From NCBI RefSeq assembly GCF_000430995.1, contig NZ_HF952018.1, positions 1,671,525 to 1,735,524 on the forward strand: a stretch of 64,000 bases of DNA, written 5' to 3'. The translations under genes and the position numbers were made by a program. The stretch comes from Thermobrachium celere DSM 8682 (GTDB taxonomy: Bacteria; Bacillota; Clostridia; Clostridiales; Caloramatoraceae). This document shows positions 16,789 to 25,776 of this stretch, one piece after another; position 1 is the first letter of the stretch; each line of letters begins with the position of its first letter. A model generated the notes under the pieces. It ran no database searches, was not told the origin of the DNA, and worked only from the letters and a program-made list of their open reading frames with translations.

Positions 16789-17405
16789 GCAAAGGATAAT
16801 GAATTTAACTTCCTTGGTTCAAATTTCGGTACCTCATATTTTGAAATAAACTCTATTGTCTTGTCAAAATCCTTGATTAAATCTATTTTTTTATCTATAA
16901 GTTCCCTCTTTAGTAGTTCATTAAAATAATTCATGTAGGAATAGTAATCCCTTCTCTCCTTTGAAAACATTCTATATTCGTCTCCACAATAATCTATAAC
17001 CTTCCTACATAAATATAAATTACATGGATGAGGACGCAGTTTAAAATCTATACTACAGCCCTTTTCTGTCGAAAAGGGACAGAGCCTAAAGAAGAGTTTA
17101 GTATCAAAGTCTTCTATTGTTTTTACTCCATAATTGTTATATCCCTCTTCATCAAAGTAACCCTTTACCTCTAAATGATAATTGCTGATTACAGTTTTTT
17201 CATTTTCCTTAAGTTCATGAATGAAATCTACTCTTCCTATTGAAAGTATATTTTTTAAATCCATCAGAGTATACTTAGGAAAATACCAGCAGCATCCCCT
17301 ATTTTTTATGTGAATTAATGAAGTAGATTCTATGAAACCATCACATTTTCCACATAAGCTGCAACCAAATAATGGTATATTATCCTCAAAATAATAAGAT
17401 AACAT
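16773..17405 (-). CDS. Cysteine-rich metal-binding protein (YkgJ-like)
   Basis: 210 residues with about ten cysteines in pairs or clusters: CSLCGKC near the N-terminus, RGCCWYFP, LCPFSTEKGCSI and HPCNLYLCRK. This pattern resembles the YkgJ/CxxCxxCC group thought to bind zinc or an iron-sulfur cluster, but spacing is individual and no function is assigned. Start at the ATG after GAGGAGGGGG (17405), not the longer upstream frame. No membrane segment. Flanked by AT-rich non-coding DNA upstream. Confidence 0.75.
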   Translation of the reverse strand: MLSYYFEDNIPLFGCSLCGKCDGFIESTSLIHIKNRGCCWYFPKYTLMDLKNILSIGRVDFIHELKENEKTVISNYHLEVKGYFDEEGYNNYGVKTIEDFDTKLFFRLCPFSTEKGCSIDFKLRPHPCNLYLCRKVIDYCGDEYRMFSKERRDYYSYMNYFNELLKRELIDKKIDLIKDFDKTIEFISKYEVPKFEPRKLNSLSFARRAG

Positions 17406-17521
17406 ATTAACCCCCTCCTCAAAAATACTTAAAATTAAAAGCACTTTTGAGAATTACCCATGTAAATACAATTTTTTCTAATAAAATATAGATTAATTGT
17501 AAATTTTAAATTTTATAGAAA

Positions 17522-17551
17522 TTGATTAAATTTACTAATTATGGATATAAT
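17522..17551 (+). promoter_or_regulatory. Promoter of tRNA-Gly(CCC)
   Basis: TTGATT, 18-nt spacer, TATAAT (17546-17551), 12 nt before the tRNA 5' end. Confidence 0.65.
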
Positions 17552-17563
17552 AAAAATAAAGGT

Positions 17564-17637
17564 GCAGGTATAGCTCAATGGCAGAGCTCCAGCTTCCCAA
17601 GCTGGCTATGCGGGTTCGATTCCCGTTACCTGCTCCA
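17564..17637 (+). tRNA. tRNA-Gly (anticodon CCC), CCA encoded
   Basis: Full cloverleaf: acceptor GCAGGTA/TACCTGC, anticodon stem CCAGC/GCTGG with loop TTCCCAA, T-arm GGGTTCGATTCCC, discriminator T and encoded CCA. Single gene followed directly by a T-rich stretch and the convergent sortase gene. Confidence 0.96.
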
Positions 17638-17640
17638 TTT

Positions 17641-18219
17641 TTATTTTTTAAGTTCTCCTACCACAATCAACCTCTGTCTATTACTATATAGAGGATGGCA
17701 AGTTATTAAAGTTGCTAAAGACTTGCCCTCTATAGGATTTAAAACCTCAACCTTATCTGGCGTTACAACCATTTTATTTACAACTGTAAATATAAACTGT
17801 TTGTCCTTTGTTTTAATTGTAAATTGGTCTCCTATTTCTACTTCATCAAGTCTGTTAAAAAATCTTCCAGTTGTATGAGATCTATGTCCAGCAATACAAT
17901 AGTTGTTATTAATTTCTCCAAGTCTCCCTGTTCCTTCAATATGTCCTACTGCATTTTTTAAAGTTTCTTGCGTTGCTCCTTCTACTATTGGAACCACCAA
18001 ATTTATCTTTGGTATTTCAAGTATTCCAACTGGATTTTTAGCATTATACTGAATTGAATTTTGATCTTTAATATTTTCCTTATAATCTCTTTTTTCTTGA
18101 CTTTTCACCACAGTTTCAATTAGTGCTTCTCTTTCTTTATAAGCCATATACTGTTCTATTCCAACAAAAGCTAAAATTGAAATACCTATTATTATTAATA
18201 AGATACCTAATTTTTTCAT
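17641..18219 (-). CDS. Class D sortase
   Basis: 192 residues with an N-terminal membrane anchor (residues ~4-22) and extracellular sortase barrel. Catalytic His in IAGHRSHT, catalytic Cys in TLITCHP, catalytic Arg in NRQRLIVVGEL. The GILEIPKINLVVPIVEG opening and GRFFNRLDEV are typical of class D enzymes of spore formers. Starts 11 nt after the glutaminase stop on the same strand, so it may share its transcript. No LPxTG-type substrate is encoded in this window. Confidence 0.92.
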   Translation of the reverse strand: MKKLGILLIIIGISILAFVGIEQYMAYKEREALIETVVKSQEKRDYKENIKDQNSIQYNAKNPVGILEIPKINLVVPIVEGATQETLKNAVGHIEGTGRLGEINNNYCIAGHRSHTTGRFFNRLDEVEIGDQFTIKTKDKQFIFTVVNKMVVTPDKVEVLNPIEGKSLATLITCHPLYSNRQRLIVVGELKK

Positions 18220-18230
18220 CTATCTCCCCC

Positions 18231-19148
18231 TTAAAATATGCTCAAGTCAAGTTCCCTTGATAACTCCTCAAGAACTTTAAGCCCTGCTACGCTATTACCC
18301 TTTTTATTTAAAGCTGGCCCAAAAACTCCTATTCCCATTCTATTTGGAACAGCTGCCATAATACCTCCACCTACACCACTTTTACCTGGAATTCCAACCT
18401 TTACAGCAAACTCACCGGATTCATCATACATTCCACATGTAACCATAATAGTCTTAACTATTCTTGCATACTGTGCTGGAATAATCCTCTCTCCACTCCA
18501 AGGAAGTATTCCATTATTAGCAAGCATTGCTGCTATTCTTGCAATATCTTTACATGTTACTTCAATAGAACACTGCATAAAATAAGCATCTAATATATCT
18601 TCTACATCTCCTGTTAAAACCCCTGTGCTTCTCATATAGTAAGCCAATGCTCTGTTTCTGTGTCCAGTCTCTTTTTCAGATCTAAATACATCATAATTTA
18701 TTCCTATCTCCTTGTTTCCTGTGATCTTTCTAGTAAACTTAAGTATTCTTTCTATCTTTTTATCACAGCTTTCTCCATAAATTAAAGATGTAGCTGCAAT
18801 AGCACCTGAATTTATCATCGGATTTAGAGGCTTTTGAGGATTTCTTGTCTCAAGAGAACTAATTGAATTAAAAGTATCTGCTGTAGGTTCCATGTCTATT
18901 TTCTCAAATACCTTTTCAGGTCCATTGTCTAAAAGTGCAAGCATCAATGTCACAACCTTTGAAATACTCTGCATTGTGAACTTTACATCAAAATCTCCCT
19001 CACCATATTCTTCTCCATCAAGAGTAACTACATATATCCCTAAATGATTTTTATTTGCCTTTGAAAGCTCTGGAATATATGTTGCTACTTCCCCTAATTC
19101 TGTATATTTTCTATTATGGTTTATAATTGATGATAGTAGTATTTGCAT
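18231..19148 (-). CDS. glsA: Glutaminase (GlsA family)
   Basis: 305 residues of the serine-dependent beta-lactamase-like glutaminase family, hydrolysing L-glutamine to L-glutamate and ammonia. Seen: FTMQSISK with the Ser-x-x-Lys catalytic pair, NPMINSGAIA, NRALAYYMRSTG, and GVGGGIMAAVPN. Start at the ATG (19148) 7 nt after GGGGGA, 2 nt beyond the citG stop; the longer frame has no ribosome site. Last gene of the glutamate fermentation operon, where it would feed glutamine into the pathway. Confidence 0.93.
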   Translation of the reverse strand: MQILLSSIINHNRKYTELGEVATYIPELSKANKNHLGIYVVTLDGEEYGEGDFDVKFTMQSISKVVTLMLALLDNGPEKVFEKIDMEPTADTFNSISSLETRNPQKPLNPMINSGAIAATSLIYGESCDKKIERILKFTRKITGNKEIGINYDVFRSEKETGHRNRALAYYMRSTGVLTGDVEDILDAYFMQCSIEVTCKDIARIAAMLANNGILPWSGERIIPAQYARIVKTIMVTCGMYDESGEFAVKVGIPGKSGVGGGIMAAVPNRMGIGVFGPALNKKGNSVAGLKVLEELSRELDLSIF

Positions 19149-19150
19149 GC

Positions 19151-20002
19151 TCATTCCCCCATATCTTTTTCTATTTTGTATATCATGTATGTAGCAGCTA
19201 GCATATCTGCACATCCGCCTGGACTTATATTCCTTTCTTTGAAATCTTCATCCATTCTATTTATAATTGAACGTCCTTCTTCTGTAAGCATCCCGCCAGC
19301 TTCTAGAGCCATTTTTGCATATTTTCTTACAAACTCCAAACCTTCTATAGAAGAACGATGAACTATAGTTGTATCTTCAACCCTTGTCATTAAAGCAAGT
19401 AGTGTATTAACAAGGGAATCGTTTAAATTTAATACTCCTATTGATTTTTCAAAAGTTGGTAGTCCACATTCTATAATAGACTTTAACCCTTTTTCAACTT
19501 CTCCACGAATTCCTGTTAAGCCATATTTCTTATATATCCTTTGACCATTAGTTAACTTTTCATCTTCTATATTTTTCAATTCCCTTTCAACAATTCCCTC
19601 TGTAATTCTCTTGACTTCATACGATAGACTCAATCTATCTATTTTTATTTTTTTTCTATATAAAGTCCCTGATGCAGCACATATTAGACCAATTAAAAAT
19701 ATTAATCCCTTGTGGGTATTTACTCCTCTTGTTGCTCTAAACATATCCCTCTCTGCCATTACTCCTATTGGCCTTAGTTTATTTAAAATATGATCCTTAT
19801 AATTTAATCCTACCTTAATAAAATCTATAAAATAAGGTGCAATGGCAGAGGCACTTTTAATAAAGGTTACATAATCCATATCTTTATGTGAACCATTTGA
19901 AAATGGAGTCACTAACCCAGGTTTTGGATGTGTTGAAACCTCAAGTAACGTTGACTCAAGTGCTATTTGAGAAATTTTTATAATAAAATTTTCATTTTTC
20001 AT
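19151..20002 (-). CDS. citG: Triphosphoribosyl-dephospho-CoA synthase CitG
   Basis: About 283 residues. Makes 2'-(5''-triphosphoribosyl)-3'-dephospho-CoA from ATP and dephospho-CoA, the precursor of the lyase prosthetic group. Seen: STHPKPGLVTPFSNGSHKDM, the RATRGVNTHKGLIF block, TGIRGEVEKG, and the terminal NISPGGCADMLAATYMIY. Two starts are possible: ATG at 20014 and ATG at 20002; the latter is better spaced from GGAG. Overlaps the end of citX, consistent with translational coupling. Confidence 0.92.
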   Translation of the reverse strand: MKNENFIIKISQIALESTLLEVSTHPKPGLVTPFSNGSHKDMDYVTFIKSASAIAPYFIDFIKVGLNYKDHILNKLRPIGVMAERDMFRATRGVNTHKGLIFLIGLICAASGTLYRKKIKIDRLSLSYEVKRITEGIVERELKNIEDEKLTNGQRIYKKYGLTGIRGEVEKGLKSIIECGLPTFEKSIGVLNLNDSLVNTLLALMTRVEDTTIVHRSSIEGLEFVRKYAKMALEAGGMLTEEGRSIINRMDEDFKERNISPGGCADMLAATYMIYKIEKDMGE

Positions 20003-20492
20003 AACCCTCTCCATATTCCTCTACTGCATTGTTTATAATTTCTATTACTTCATCTATACTATGGCTCTTATTTATAATACATTCCCTTGCTGATCTATTA
20101 CAAACTATACACTGCCTTTCACTAAATCCAAATTGTTTTCTGCTTAATGGTTCACCATTTTTATCATATACATCTATATCAAATATTCTTCCTAGAGGAT
20201 GATTTAACTCTAAAAATATACTCCTCTTTTTTACTTCTTCCTCAGGTAAATCAATAATAAGTAACATGCTTTCTCCATCATAACCATTTAGTATCTTTTC
20301 TTTTATGATAGATTTTTTAAACTCATTATATATTTCTTTTCTTAAAATACAAAAGGCCTTTTGTGAATGCTTTGTATTTTTATTAGTACCGGGATAGTTT
20401 ATTTTAGCACAAAGCACTGTCCCTCTACTCTGCTTAATCAAACTTAAAATTTCCTCATATCTTTTTTCTCTATCCTCTAGTATTTTTATCAA
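19992..20492 (-). CDS. citX: Apo-lyase phosphoribosyl-dephospho-CoA transferase CitX
   Basis: 166 residues. Attaches the phosphoribosyl-dephospho-CoA arm to Ser14 of the acyl carrier subunit CitD. Seen: the nucleotidyltransferase-like motif HPLGRIFDIDVYDKNG and the Cys cluster RQCIVCNRSARECI. Start ATG overlaps the citC stop by 4 bases (ATGA). Confidence 0.92.
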   Translation of the reverse strand: MIKILEDREKRYEEILSLIKQSRGTVLCAKINYPGTNKNTKHSQKAFCILRKEIYNEFKKSIIKEKILNGYDGESMLLIIDLPEEEVKKRSIFLELNHPLGRIFDIDVYDKNGEPLSRKQFGFSERQCIVCNRSARECIINKSHSIDEVIEIINNAVEEYGEGYEK

Positions 20493-21514
20493 TGGGGCAA
20501 ATCTCTCCTTTTTATATTTTCTATTATTCTTTTTCCTTCATCTGTATTTAAGAATTCAAATGTTGTTATAGGCACTAAATTTTTTACTTCGTCAATCTTA
20601 CCTTCCTTTAAAAGTTTTCTTACAATAGATGCACTAACCGGCCTACCATCCTTTGTAAGCCTTTCTACTAAACACACCTCTATATTATAACTTGGAAGGA
20701 CTGAAAGCATTGCTTTATTGTATTCATTTGTCACATCACAGTAGGGTTCTGTGCCTACATACCTTTTATTAATATTAAAAACTTTGGCAATGTACTTTCC
20801 AAAGATAGTGGCATCTAATTTTGTATATACATTTAATTTTTCGTCCTTTTTTCTTAAAAAATAAGATGGGAAAGTATTAGAAGATATAATATACCTTCCT
20901 CCCTTTATTACAACAACATTTTTTAAGTGGCTACATCCCTTTTTTACAAGACTATACCTTATGTCTGTAGGAAAGGCTGACCTATCCTCCTCAACTACAA
21001 AAACAATAACCTCTTCATTTTCCATTGCAGCCCTTTCAATAAGATAAAGGTGTCCTAATGTAAATGGATTACAATTTACAACCAATGCAGCCCTATTTTT
21101 TGTTTGATCAACTCCACTTTGTTTTAACATGTTATTTAAATATTTGTTTATATCTGCTATTCCTCCCTCAAGAAGAACAACCGAATCTGCTTGGGCAACT
21201 TCTTTAAATCCAAGTGATTTAAATATTTGCACATTTTTATCTAATGTGAATACAAAATATTCGTATATCCCCTTATCAAACATCCTATTTTGAATCTTGG
21301 TAATTAGAGAGGAGGCTATGCCCTCCCCCCTATACTCTTCCTTGATGCCAAAACATTTAATCACATTTTTTGAATATGAACAAGTTCCTATCATTTGACC
21401 ATTTTCAAAACAGCATAAAGTTTCATCAACATCATTTTCAAGTTCTAATCCTATAGATTTTAAAAATTCATCCGCCATTTGTCTTTCAAAATCCATTAAA
21501 AATCTGTACTCCAT
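20489..21514 (-). CDS. citC: [Citrate (pro-3S)-lyase] ligase-type acetate:SH-lyase ligase CitC
   Basis: 341 residues. An N-terminal GNAT-like domain (about 1-110, EYRGEGIASSLITKI) is fused to a nucleotidyltransferase domain with the HxGH-type motif NPFTLGHLYLIE (about residue 150) and SASIVRKLLKEG near the end. It acetylates the lyase prosthetic thiol with acetate and ATP, activating the enzyme. In this operon the target is likely citramalate lyase. Clear operon member, 4 nt from citF. Confidence 0.92.
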   Translation of the reverse strand: MEYRFLMDFERQMADEFLKSIGLELENDVDETLCCFENGQMIGTCSYSKNVIKCFGIKEEYRGEGIASSLITKIQNRMFDKGIYEYFVFTLDKNVQIFKSLGFKEVAQADSVVLLEGGIADINKYLNNMLKQSGVDQTKNRAALVVNCNPFTLGHLYLIERAAMENEEVIVFVVEEDRSAFPTDIRYSLVKKGCSHLKNVVVIKGGRYIISSNTFPSYFLRKKDEKLNVYTKLDATIFGKYIAKVFNINKRYVGTEPYCDVTNEYNKAMLSVLPSYNIEVCLVERLTKDGRPVSASIVRKLLKEGKIDEVKNLVPITTFEFLNTDEGKRIIENIKRRDLPH

Positions 21515-21518
21515 GCTA

Positions 21519-23060
21519 TCATTCCTTTACCTTCTTTACAACATCTATAACTGTTCCATCTCTATATTCTACAACTGCAACGATCTTATCATCAAATTCA
21601 ATTTTTTCAGGCACTCCAACCATTTTTTCAGCTATTGACTTTAATTCTTCTATTGTCATTATAGGTAGGTTGGTATTCTTTAATTTTTCAATTAAATCCT
21701 GTCTCTTTGGATTTACTGCTATTCCCCTTTCAGTTACAACAACATCTATAGTTTCGCCTGGAGTTGTTACTGTTGTAACCTTATCCACTACAATTGGAAG
21801 TCTTCCTTTTAAAAGTTTAGTTACTACTATTGCAAGCTTTGATCCTGCAGCAGTATCACTATGTCCACCTGAACCTCCCATAATAATTCCATCTGATCCA
21901 GTAGTTACATTAACATTAAAATCTAAATCAATCTCTGTTGCACCAAGTATCATTACATCAAGTCTGTTTACAACAGCTCCCTTATTGTGTGGATTTCCAT
22001 AAAGAGATGCCGACATTCCTTGATGTGCCACATTTCTTCTATAGGACTCAACAGCCTTTAAGTCAAAACATTGCACATCAAATAGAGCTTCAAATAGTCC
22101 TTCTTCAAACATATCTACAATATATCCTGTAATTCCACCTGCTGCAAAACTTCCCTTAATCCCTTTATTTTTCATCAGATCTCTTACATATTTTGCAACA
22201 GCAAGAGAAATTCCACCTGCACCTGTTTGGAATGAAAATCCATCCTTAAGTAGCCCAGATGCTTCAATAACCTGTGCCGCCATTTTTGCAATCTTAAGCC
22301 CTACAGGATCCTTTGTAATTTTTGTAGTACCTGAAACTATACCTTTAGGGTCACCTATTGAATCAACCTTTACAATAAAATCCACATATTCCTGACTTAT
22401 TTCTATAGGACAAGCAGGATAAGAAACTAAATTATCTGTTATAGCAACAACCCTTTTAGCATACATAGCATCTGGAATTGCATATCCTAAACTTCCACAC
22501 GCAGAAGGTCCGTATACACCATTTATATTTCCATACTCATCACAGGTTGGAGCAGCTATAAATGCTATATCAATCTTCAGATCTCCTGATTCTATTGCCC
22601 TTGCTCTTCCACCATGGGTATGCATTATAGCTGGATATTTTAATAATCCTTTCGATACTGCCTCTGCAACAGGTCCTGACATATAATTTGCATATATTCC
22701 TGTTACAACTCCATTTTTTATATGTTCAACAAGTGGAGCATGAACAGGAAATATTGAACTTGCTGCTACCTTTATGTCCTTTATACCCATATTTGCAATT
22801 TCATCCATAACCATATTTAATACATAATCTCCATTTCTTAAATGATGGTGAAAGGACACAGTCATACCATCTTTAATTTCACATTTCTCAAGTGCCTCTC
22901 TAATTGAATTCAAAAGCTTAACATCTCTTGGAGAGACACATTTTACAAAAACTTGGCTTTTACCTTTTACACCCAAGTTACTAAATGCTCCACTAAAGGG
23001 TTTAACCTCACCATAGCCCTCTATGTAATCTGGTAAAACTCTACCTAAAATATTTTCCAT
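21519..23060 (-). CDS. citF: Citrate/citramalate lyase alpha subunit (acyl-ACP transferase)
   Basis: 513 residues of the CitF family, a family I CoA-transferase fold. Exchanges acetyl on the carrier thioester for the substrate acid. Seen: VSFHHHLRNGDYVLN, HTHGGRARAIESGDLKIDIAFIAAPTCDEYGN, FQTGAGGISLAVAKY, and GGSGGHSDTAAGSKL. The family alone says citrate lyase, but the gene lies behind mutase, ammonia-lyase and mesaconase genes, so citramalate is the expected substrate. Confidence 0.93.
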   Translation of the reverse strand: MENILGRVLPDYIEGYGEVKPFSGAFSNLGVKGKSQVFVKCVSPRDVKLLNSIREALEKCEIKDGMTVSFHHHLRNGDYVLNMVMDEIANMGIKDIKVAASSIFPVHAPLVEHIKNGVVTGIYANYMSGPVAEAVSKGLLKYPAIMHTHGGRARAIESGDLKIDIAFIAAPTCDEYGNINGVYGPSACGSLGYAIPDAMYAKRVVAITDNLVSYPACPIEISQEYVDFIVKVDSIGDPKGIVSGTTKITKDPVGLKIAKMAAQVIEASGLLKDGFSFQTGAGGISLAVAKYVRDLMKNKGIKGSFAAGGITGYIVDMFEEGLFEALFDVQCFDLKAVESYRRNVAHQGMSASLYGNPHNKGAVVNRLDVMILGATEIDLDFNVNVTTGSDGIIMGGSGGHSDTAAGSKLAIVVTKLLKGRLPIVVDKVTTVTTPGETIDVVVTERGIAVNPKRQDLIEKLKNTNLPIMTIEELKSIAEKMVGVPEKIEFDDKIVAVVEYRDGTVIDVVKKVKE

Positions 23061-23064
23061 AAAA

Positions 23065-23940
23065 TCACTCCCTTATAATACCTGCAAGTTTAGCTTTCAT
23101 AATTATATTTTCCGCTCTTTGAATAACTGGTGCATCTACCATTTTTCCATCAAGTGAAAATACGCCCTTACCTTCCCTTAAAGCCTCTTCTTTTGCATGA
23201 AGTACTCTCTTTGCATACATTATCTCTTCCATTGTAGGTGAAAATACGTCGTGTATATAATCTATCTGTCTAGGATTTATAGCAGCCTTTCCTGTCATAC
23301 CTATTGCCTTTGCTCTTTTTGTATCTTCTATCAAACCTTCAATATCATTTACATCTGCAAAGGGAGTATCTATAGCATCTATTTTAAACGCTCTACAAAC
23401 TGAAGCTACCTTACTTCTTGCATAGAAAATCTCATTTCCTTCTCTTGTTCTTTTTATTCCCATATCTGCTGTTAAATCTTCAGCTCCAAGCAATACTGCT
23501 ATATTTCTCTTTGATGCTAAAATGGTTTCCCTTATGTTTTCAAGCCCTAGAGCTGTTTCAACCAGTGGAATTAGTTTAATTGAACCTAGTTTAAACTTTT
23601 CTTCTCTTTCTATTGTTGATAATATCTCATCTATTTCCTCTATGTCCTCTTCTGTAGCCTTTGGAACCAATATGGCATCTGGCTTTACCCTTGCTATAAC
23701 ATTAAGATCATCATATCCGAAATCACTCTTTATTGAATTAATTCTAACTACAACCTCACAACCTGTAAAATCTAATGTCTCTAGAGCGTTTTTAACTAAT
23801 AGCCTTGCTGCATCCTTTTCATCTAAAGAAACAGCATCCTCTAAATCTAAAATAATACTGTCAGCTCCAAGTATTGGAGCGTTTTGTATCATACCTGGAT
23901 TATTCCCAGGCATAAAAAGCATAGTTCTTCTAAGCTTCAT
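23065..23940 (-). CDS. citE: Citrate/citramalate lyase beta subunit
   Basis: 291 residues, HpcH/HpaI TIM barrel. Cleaves citramalyl- (or citryl-) ACP thioester into pyruvate (or oxaloacetate) and acetyl-ACP. Seen: RRTMLFMPGNNPGM, DSIILDLEDAVSLDEK with metal ligands, LIPLVETALGLEN and AVLLGAEDLTADMGI. ATG at 23940 lies 6 nt after GAGGTG; the in-frame GTG three codons upstream is part of the ribosome site. Confidence 0.94.
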   Translation of the reverse strand: MKLRRTMLFMPGNNPGMIQNAPILGADSIILDLEDAVSLDEKDAARLLVKNALETLDFTGCEVVVRINSIKSDFGYDDLNVIARVKPDAILVPKATEEDIEEIDEILSTIEREEKFKLGSIKLIPLVETALGLENIRETILASKRNIAVLLGAEDLTADMGIKRTREGNEIFYARSKVASVCRAFKIDAIDTPFADVNDIEGLIEDTKRAKAIGMTGKAAINPRQIDYIHDVFSPTMEEIMYAKRVLHAKEEALREGKGVFSLDGKMVDAPVIQRAENIIMKAKLAGIIRE

Positions 23941-23953
23941 ATTAAACACCTCA

Positions 23954-24214
23954 CTACATTGCTCTTCTTATTGCAGTTTCAACTCGAGCTTTTATAGTAT
24001 AATCTAATGCACCTCTATCCTTAGCAATTACCTTTACATTTTCAACCTCAAGTTCCTTTAATGTGTCCTCAATTACTTTTCTAATCTTTTTACCAAACTG
24101 CTTTATAACTATACTTTCTAGCTCAATTTCTATTCCCTTCTCATTTGGAAAAACCATTATAAAAATATCATTGGATTCTAAACTTCCTGCCTTTGCTGGA
24201 TTTACGATCTTCAT
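23954..24214 (-). CDS. citD: Citrate/citramalate lyase acyl carrier protein (gamma subunit)
   Basis: 86 residues. The prosthetic-group serine is Ser14 in AKAGSLESND, the position established for CitD. Carries the phosphoribosyl-dephospho-CoA arm made by CitG and attached by CitX. First gene of the lyase block. Confidence 0.93.
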   Translation of the reverse strand: MKIVNPAKAGSLESNDIFIMVFPNEKGIEIELESIVIKQFGKKIRKVIEDTLKELEVENVKVIAKDRGALDYTIKARVETAIRRAM

Positions 24215-24222
24215 AACATCAC

Positions 24223-24780
24223 CTACTTAATAGAATTTTTATATTCCTGTTGGCCTATCTCATAATAATTATTTCCTTCTGCATCAATAACAACTATAAG
24301 TGGCAGATCTTCTACATATAATTTTCTAATAGCCTCAGCTCCTAAGTCTTCATATGCAACTAATTCTGATTCCTTAACGCATTTTGCAGTTAATGCAGCC
24401 GCTCCTCCTATTGCTGCGAAATAAACCGCTCTATTTTTCTTCATTGATTCTACAACCTCTAAACTTCTTTTCCCCTTACCTATCATTCCCTTTAATCCTT
24501 TTTCTAAAAGGGTAGGTGTATATGGATCCATTCTATAGCTTGTAGTTGGTCCTGCTGAACCTATTGGCATTCCTTCCTTAGCCGGTGTAGGACCAACATA
24601 ATAAATTATTTGGCCATTAATATCAAAGGGCAACTCCTCACCCTTTTCAATTAACTCAACAAGCCTTTTATGTGCAGCATCCCTTGCTGTATATATATAC
24701 CCTGTTAAAAGAACACTATCTCCAGCCTTTAAATCTTCTATACATTCATTAGTTAATGGCGTTGTTATCCTCTTTTGCAT
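24223..24780 (-). CDS. Mesaconase (class I fumarase-type hydratase), beta subunit
   Basis: 185 residues, the C-terminal-domain half of a two-subunit class I [4Fe-4S] fumarase/mesaconase. Seen: LLTGYIYTARDAAHKRL, PIGSAGPTTSYRMD and AALTAKCVKESELVAYEDLGAEA. Expected to hydrate mesaconate to (S)-citramalate together with the alpha subunit. Fumarase or tartrate dehydratase are the family alternatives; position between methylaspartate ammonia-lyase and citramalate lyase genes favours mesaconase. Confidence 0.88.
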   Translation of the reverse strand: MQKRITTPLTNECIEDLKAGDSVLLTGYIYTARDAAHKRLVELIEKGEELPFDINGQIIYYVGPTPAKEGMPIGSAGPTTSYRMDPYTPTLLEKGLKGMIGKGKRSLEVVESMKKNRAVYFAAIGGAAALTAKCVKESELVAYEDLGAEAIRKLYVEDLPLIVVIDAEGNNYYEIGQQEYKNSIK

Positions 24781-24790
24781 TTTATCCCTC

Positions 24791-25633
24791 CTAAATTACG
24801 GCCTCTTTATGTCTTGTAGCGTGGCAGTTAATATTTACTGCAACTGGAAGGCCTGCAATATGAGTTGCATAAACTTCTATATTCACCCCAAGACAAGTTG
24901 TCAATCCTCCAAAACCTTGAGGACCTATTCCAAGCTTATTTATTTCTTCAAGAAGTTCCTTTTCAAGCTGTGCATAATATGGATTTTTGTTTTCTTCATC
25001 TACACTTCTTAAAAGGGCTTTTTTGGCAAGAAAAGCTGCCTTTTCAAATGTTCCACCTATTCCAACTCCAACAACAATAGGAGGACATGGATTTGGACCA
25101 GCCTCTTTTACTGTCTCAAGAACAAATTTTTTAACACCTTCAACTCCATCTGCTGGTTTTAACATTTTTAATCTACTCATATTTTCACTTCCAAATCCCT
25201 TTGGAGCAACCGTAATCTTTATTTTATCTCCTGGAACTATGCTGTAGTGTATAATAGCAGGGGTATTGTCCTTTGTATTTACTCTGTCTAGAGGATCTTT
25301 TACAACTGACTTTCTTAGATAACCTTCAATATACCCCTGCCTTACCCCTTCATTTATAGCATCCTCTAAATTTCCTCCAACTATATGTACATCTTGACCT
25401 ATCTCCATAAAAACAACCGCCATACCTGTATCTTGACACATTGGCATTTTTTCATTTTCAGCAATTTCACTGTTTTTGATTAATATATCTAATATTTCTT
25501 TTCCAAGTTTAGACGTTTCCTTCTCTTTAAATTCATAAAATTTATTTTTAATATCTTCACCTAAATAATAATTTGCGTCCATACAAAGCTGCTTGACTGT
25601 CTCCGTTATTTTTGAAACATGTATCTCTCTCAT
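24791..25633 (-). CDS. Mesaconase (class I fumarase-type hydratase), alpha subunit
   Basis: 280 residues. Cluster-binding cysteines are seen in [31 protein letters not shown] and [22 protein letters not shown] is another family block. Holds the [4Fe-4S] cluster that polarises the substrate hydroxyl/alkene. A 143-bp gap with two hairpins separates it from the methylaspartate ammonia-lyase gene; AGGAGG ribosome site precedes ATG. Confidence 0.9.
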   Translation of the reverse strand: MREIHVSKITETVKQLCMDANYYLGEDIKNKFYEFKEKETSKLGKEILDILIKNSEIAENEKMPMCQDTGMAVVFMEIGQDVHIVGGNLEDAINEGVRQGYIEGYLRKSVVKDPLDRVNTKDNTPAIIHYSIVPGDKIKITVAPKGFGSENMSRLKMLKPADGVEGVKKFVLETVKEAGPNPCPPIVVGVGIGGTFEKAAFLAKKALLRSVDEENKNPYYAQLEKELLEEINKLGIGPQGFGGLTTCLGVNIEVYATHIAGLPVAVNINCHATRHKEAVI

Positions 25634-25645
25634 ATTAATCCTCCT

Positions 25646-25680
25646 AAATAATTAGTGGGGTTATCAAAAACTAATTATTT
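25646..25680 (-). other. Hairpin directly upstream of the mesaconase alpha ribosome site
   Basis: Perfect 11-bp AT-rich stem AAATAATTAGT/ACTAATTATTT with a 13-nt loop; the stem reaches the AGGAGG site. Possible translation control or RNA processing element. Confidence 0.5.
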
Positions 25681-25689
25681 GTAAGTTTT

Positions 25690-25733
25690 GGTGCCATGAA
25701 CACTACTTAACTTTATTATTTGTTCATGGCACC
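25690..25733 (-). other. Intercistronic hairpin behind methylaspartate ammonia-lyase
   Basis: Perfect 13-bp stem GGTGCCATGAACA/TGTTCATGGCACC with an 18-nt loop. No U tract follows, so it looks like a processing or 3'-stabilising structure rather than a full terminator. Confidence 0.6.
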
Positions 25734-25776
25734 TTAAATCTATAAAACTATTAACATTTTTATTTACCCATTTATA

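Noticed and set aside
18231..24214. Citrate fermentation operon
   Set aside because: No citrate carrier or oxaloacetate decarboxylase is present and the genes follow mesaconase, which points to citramalate.
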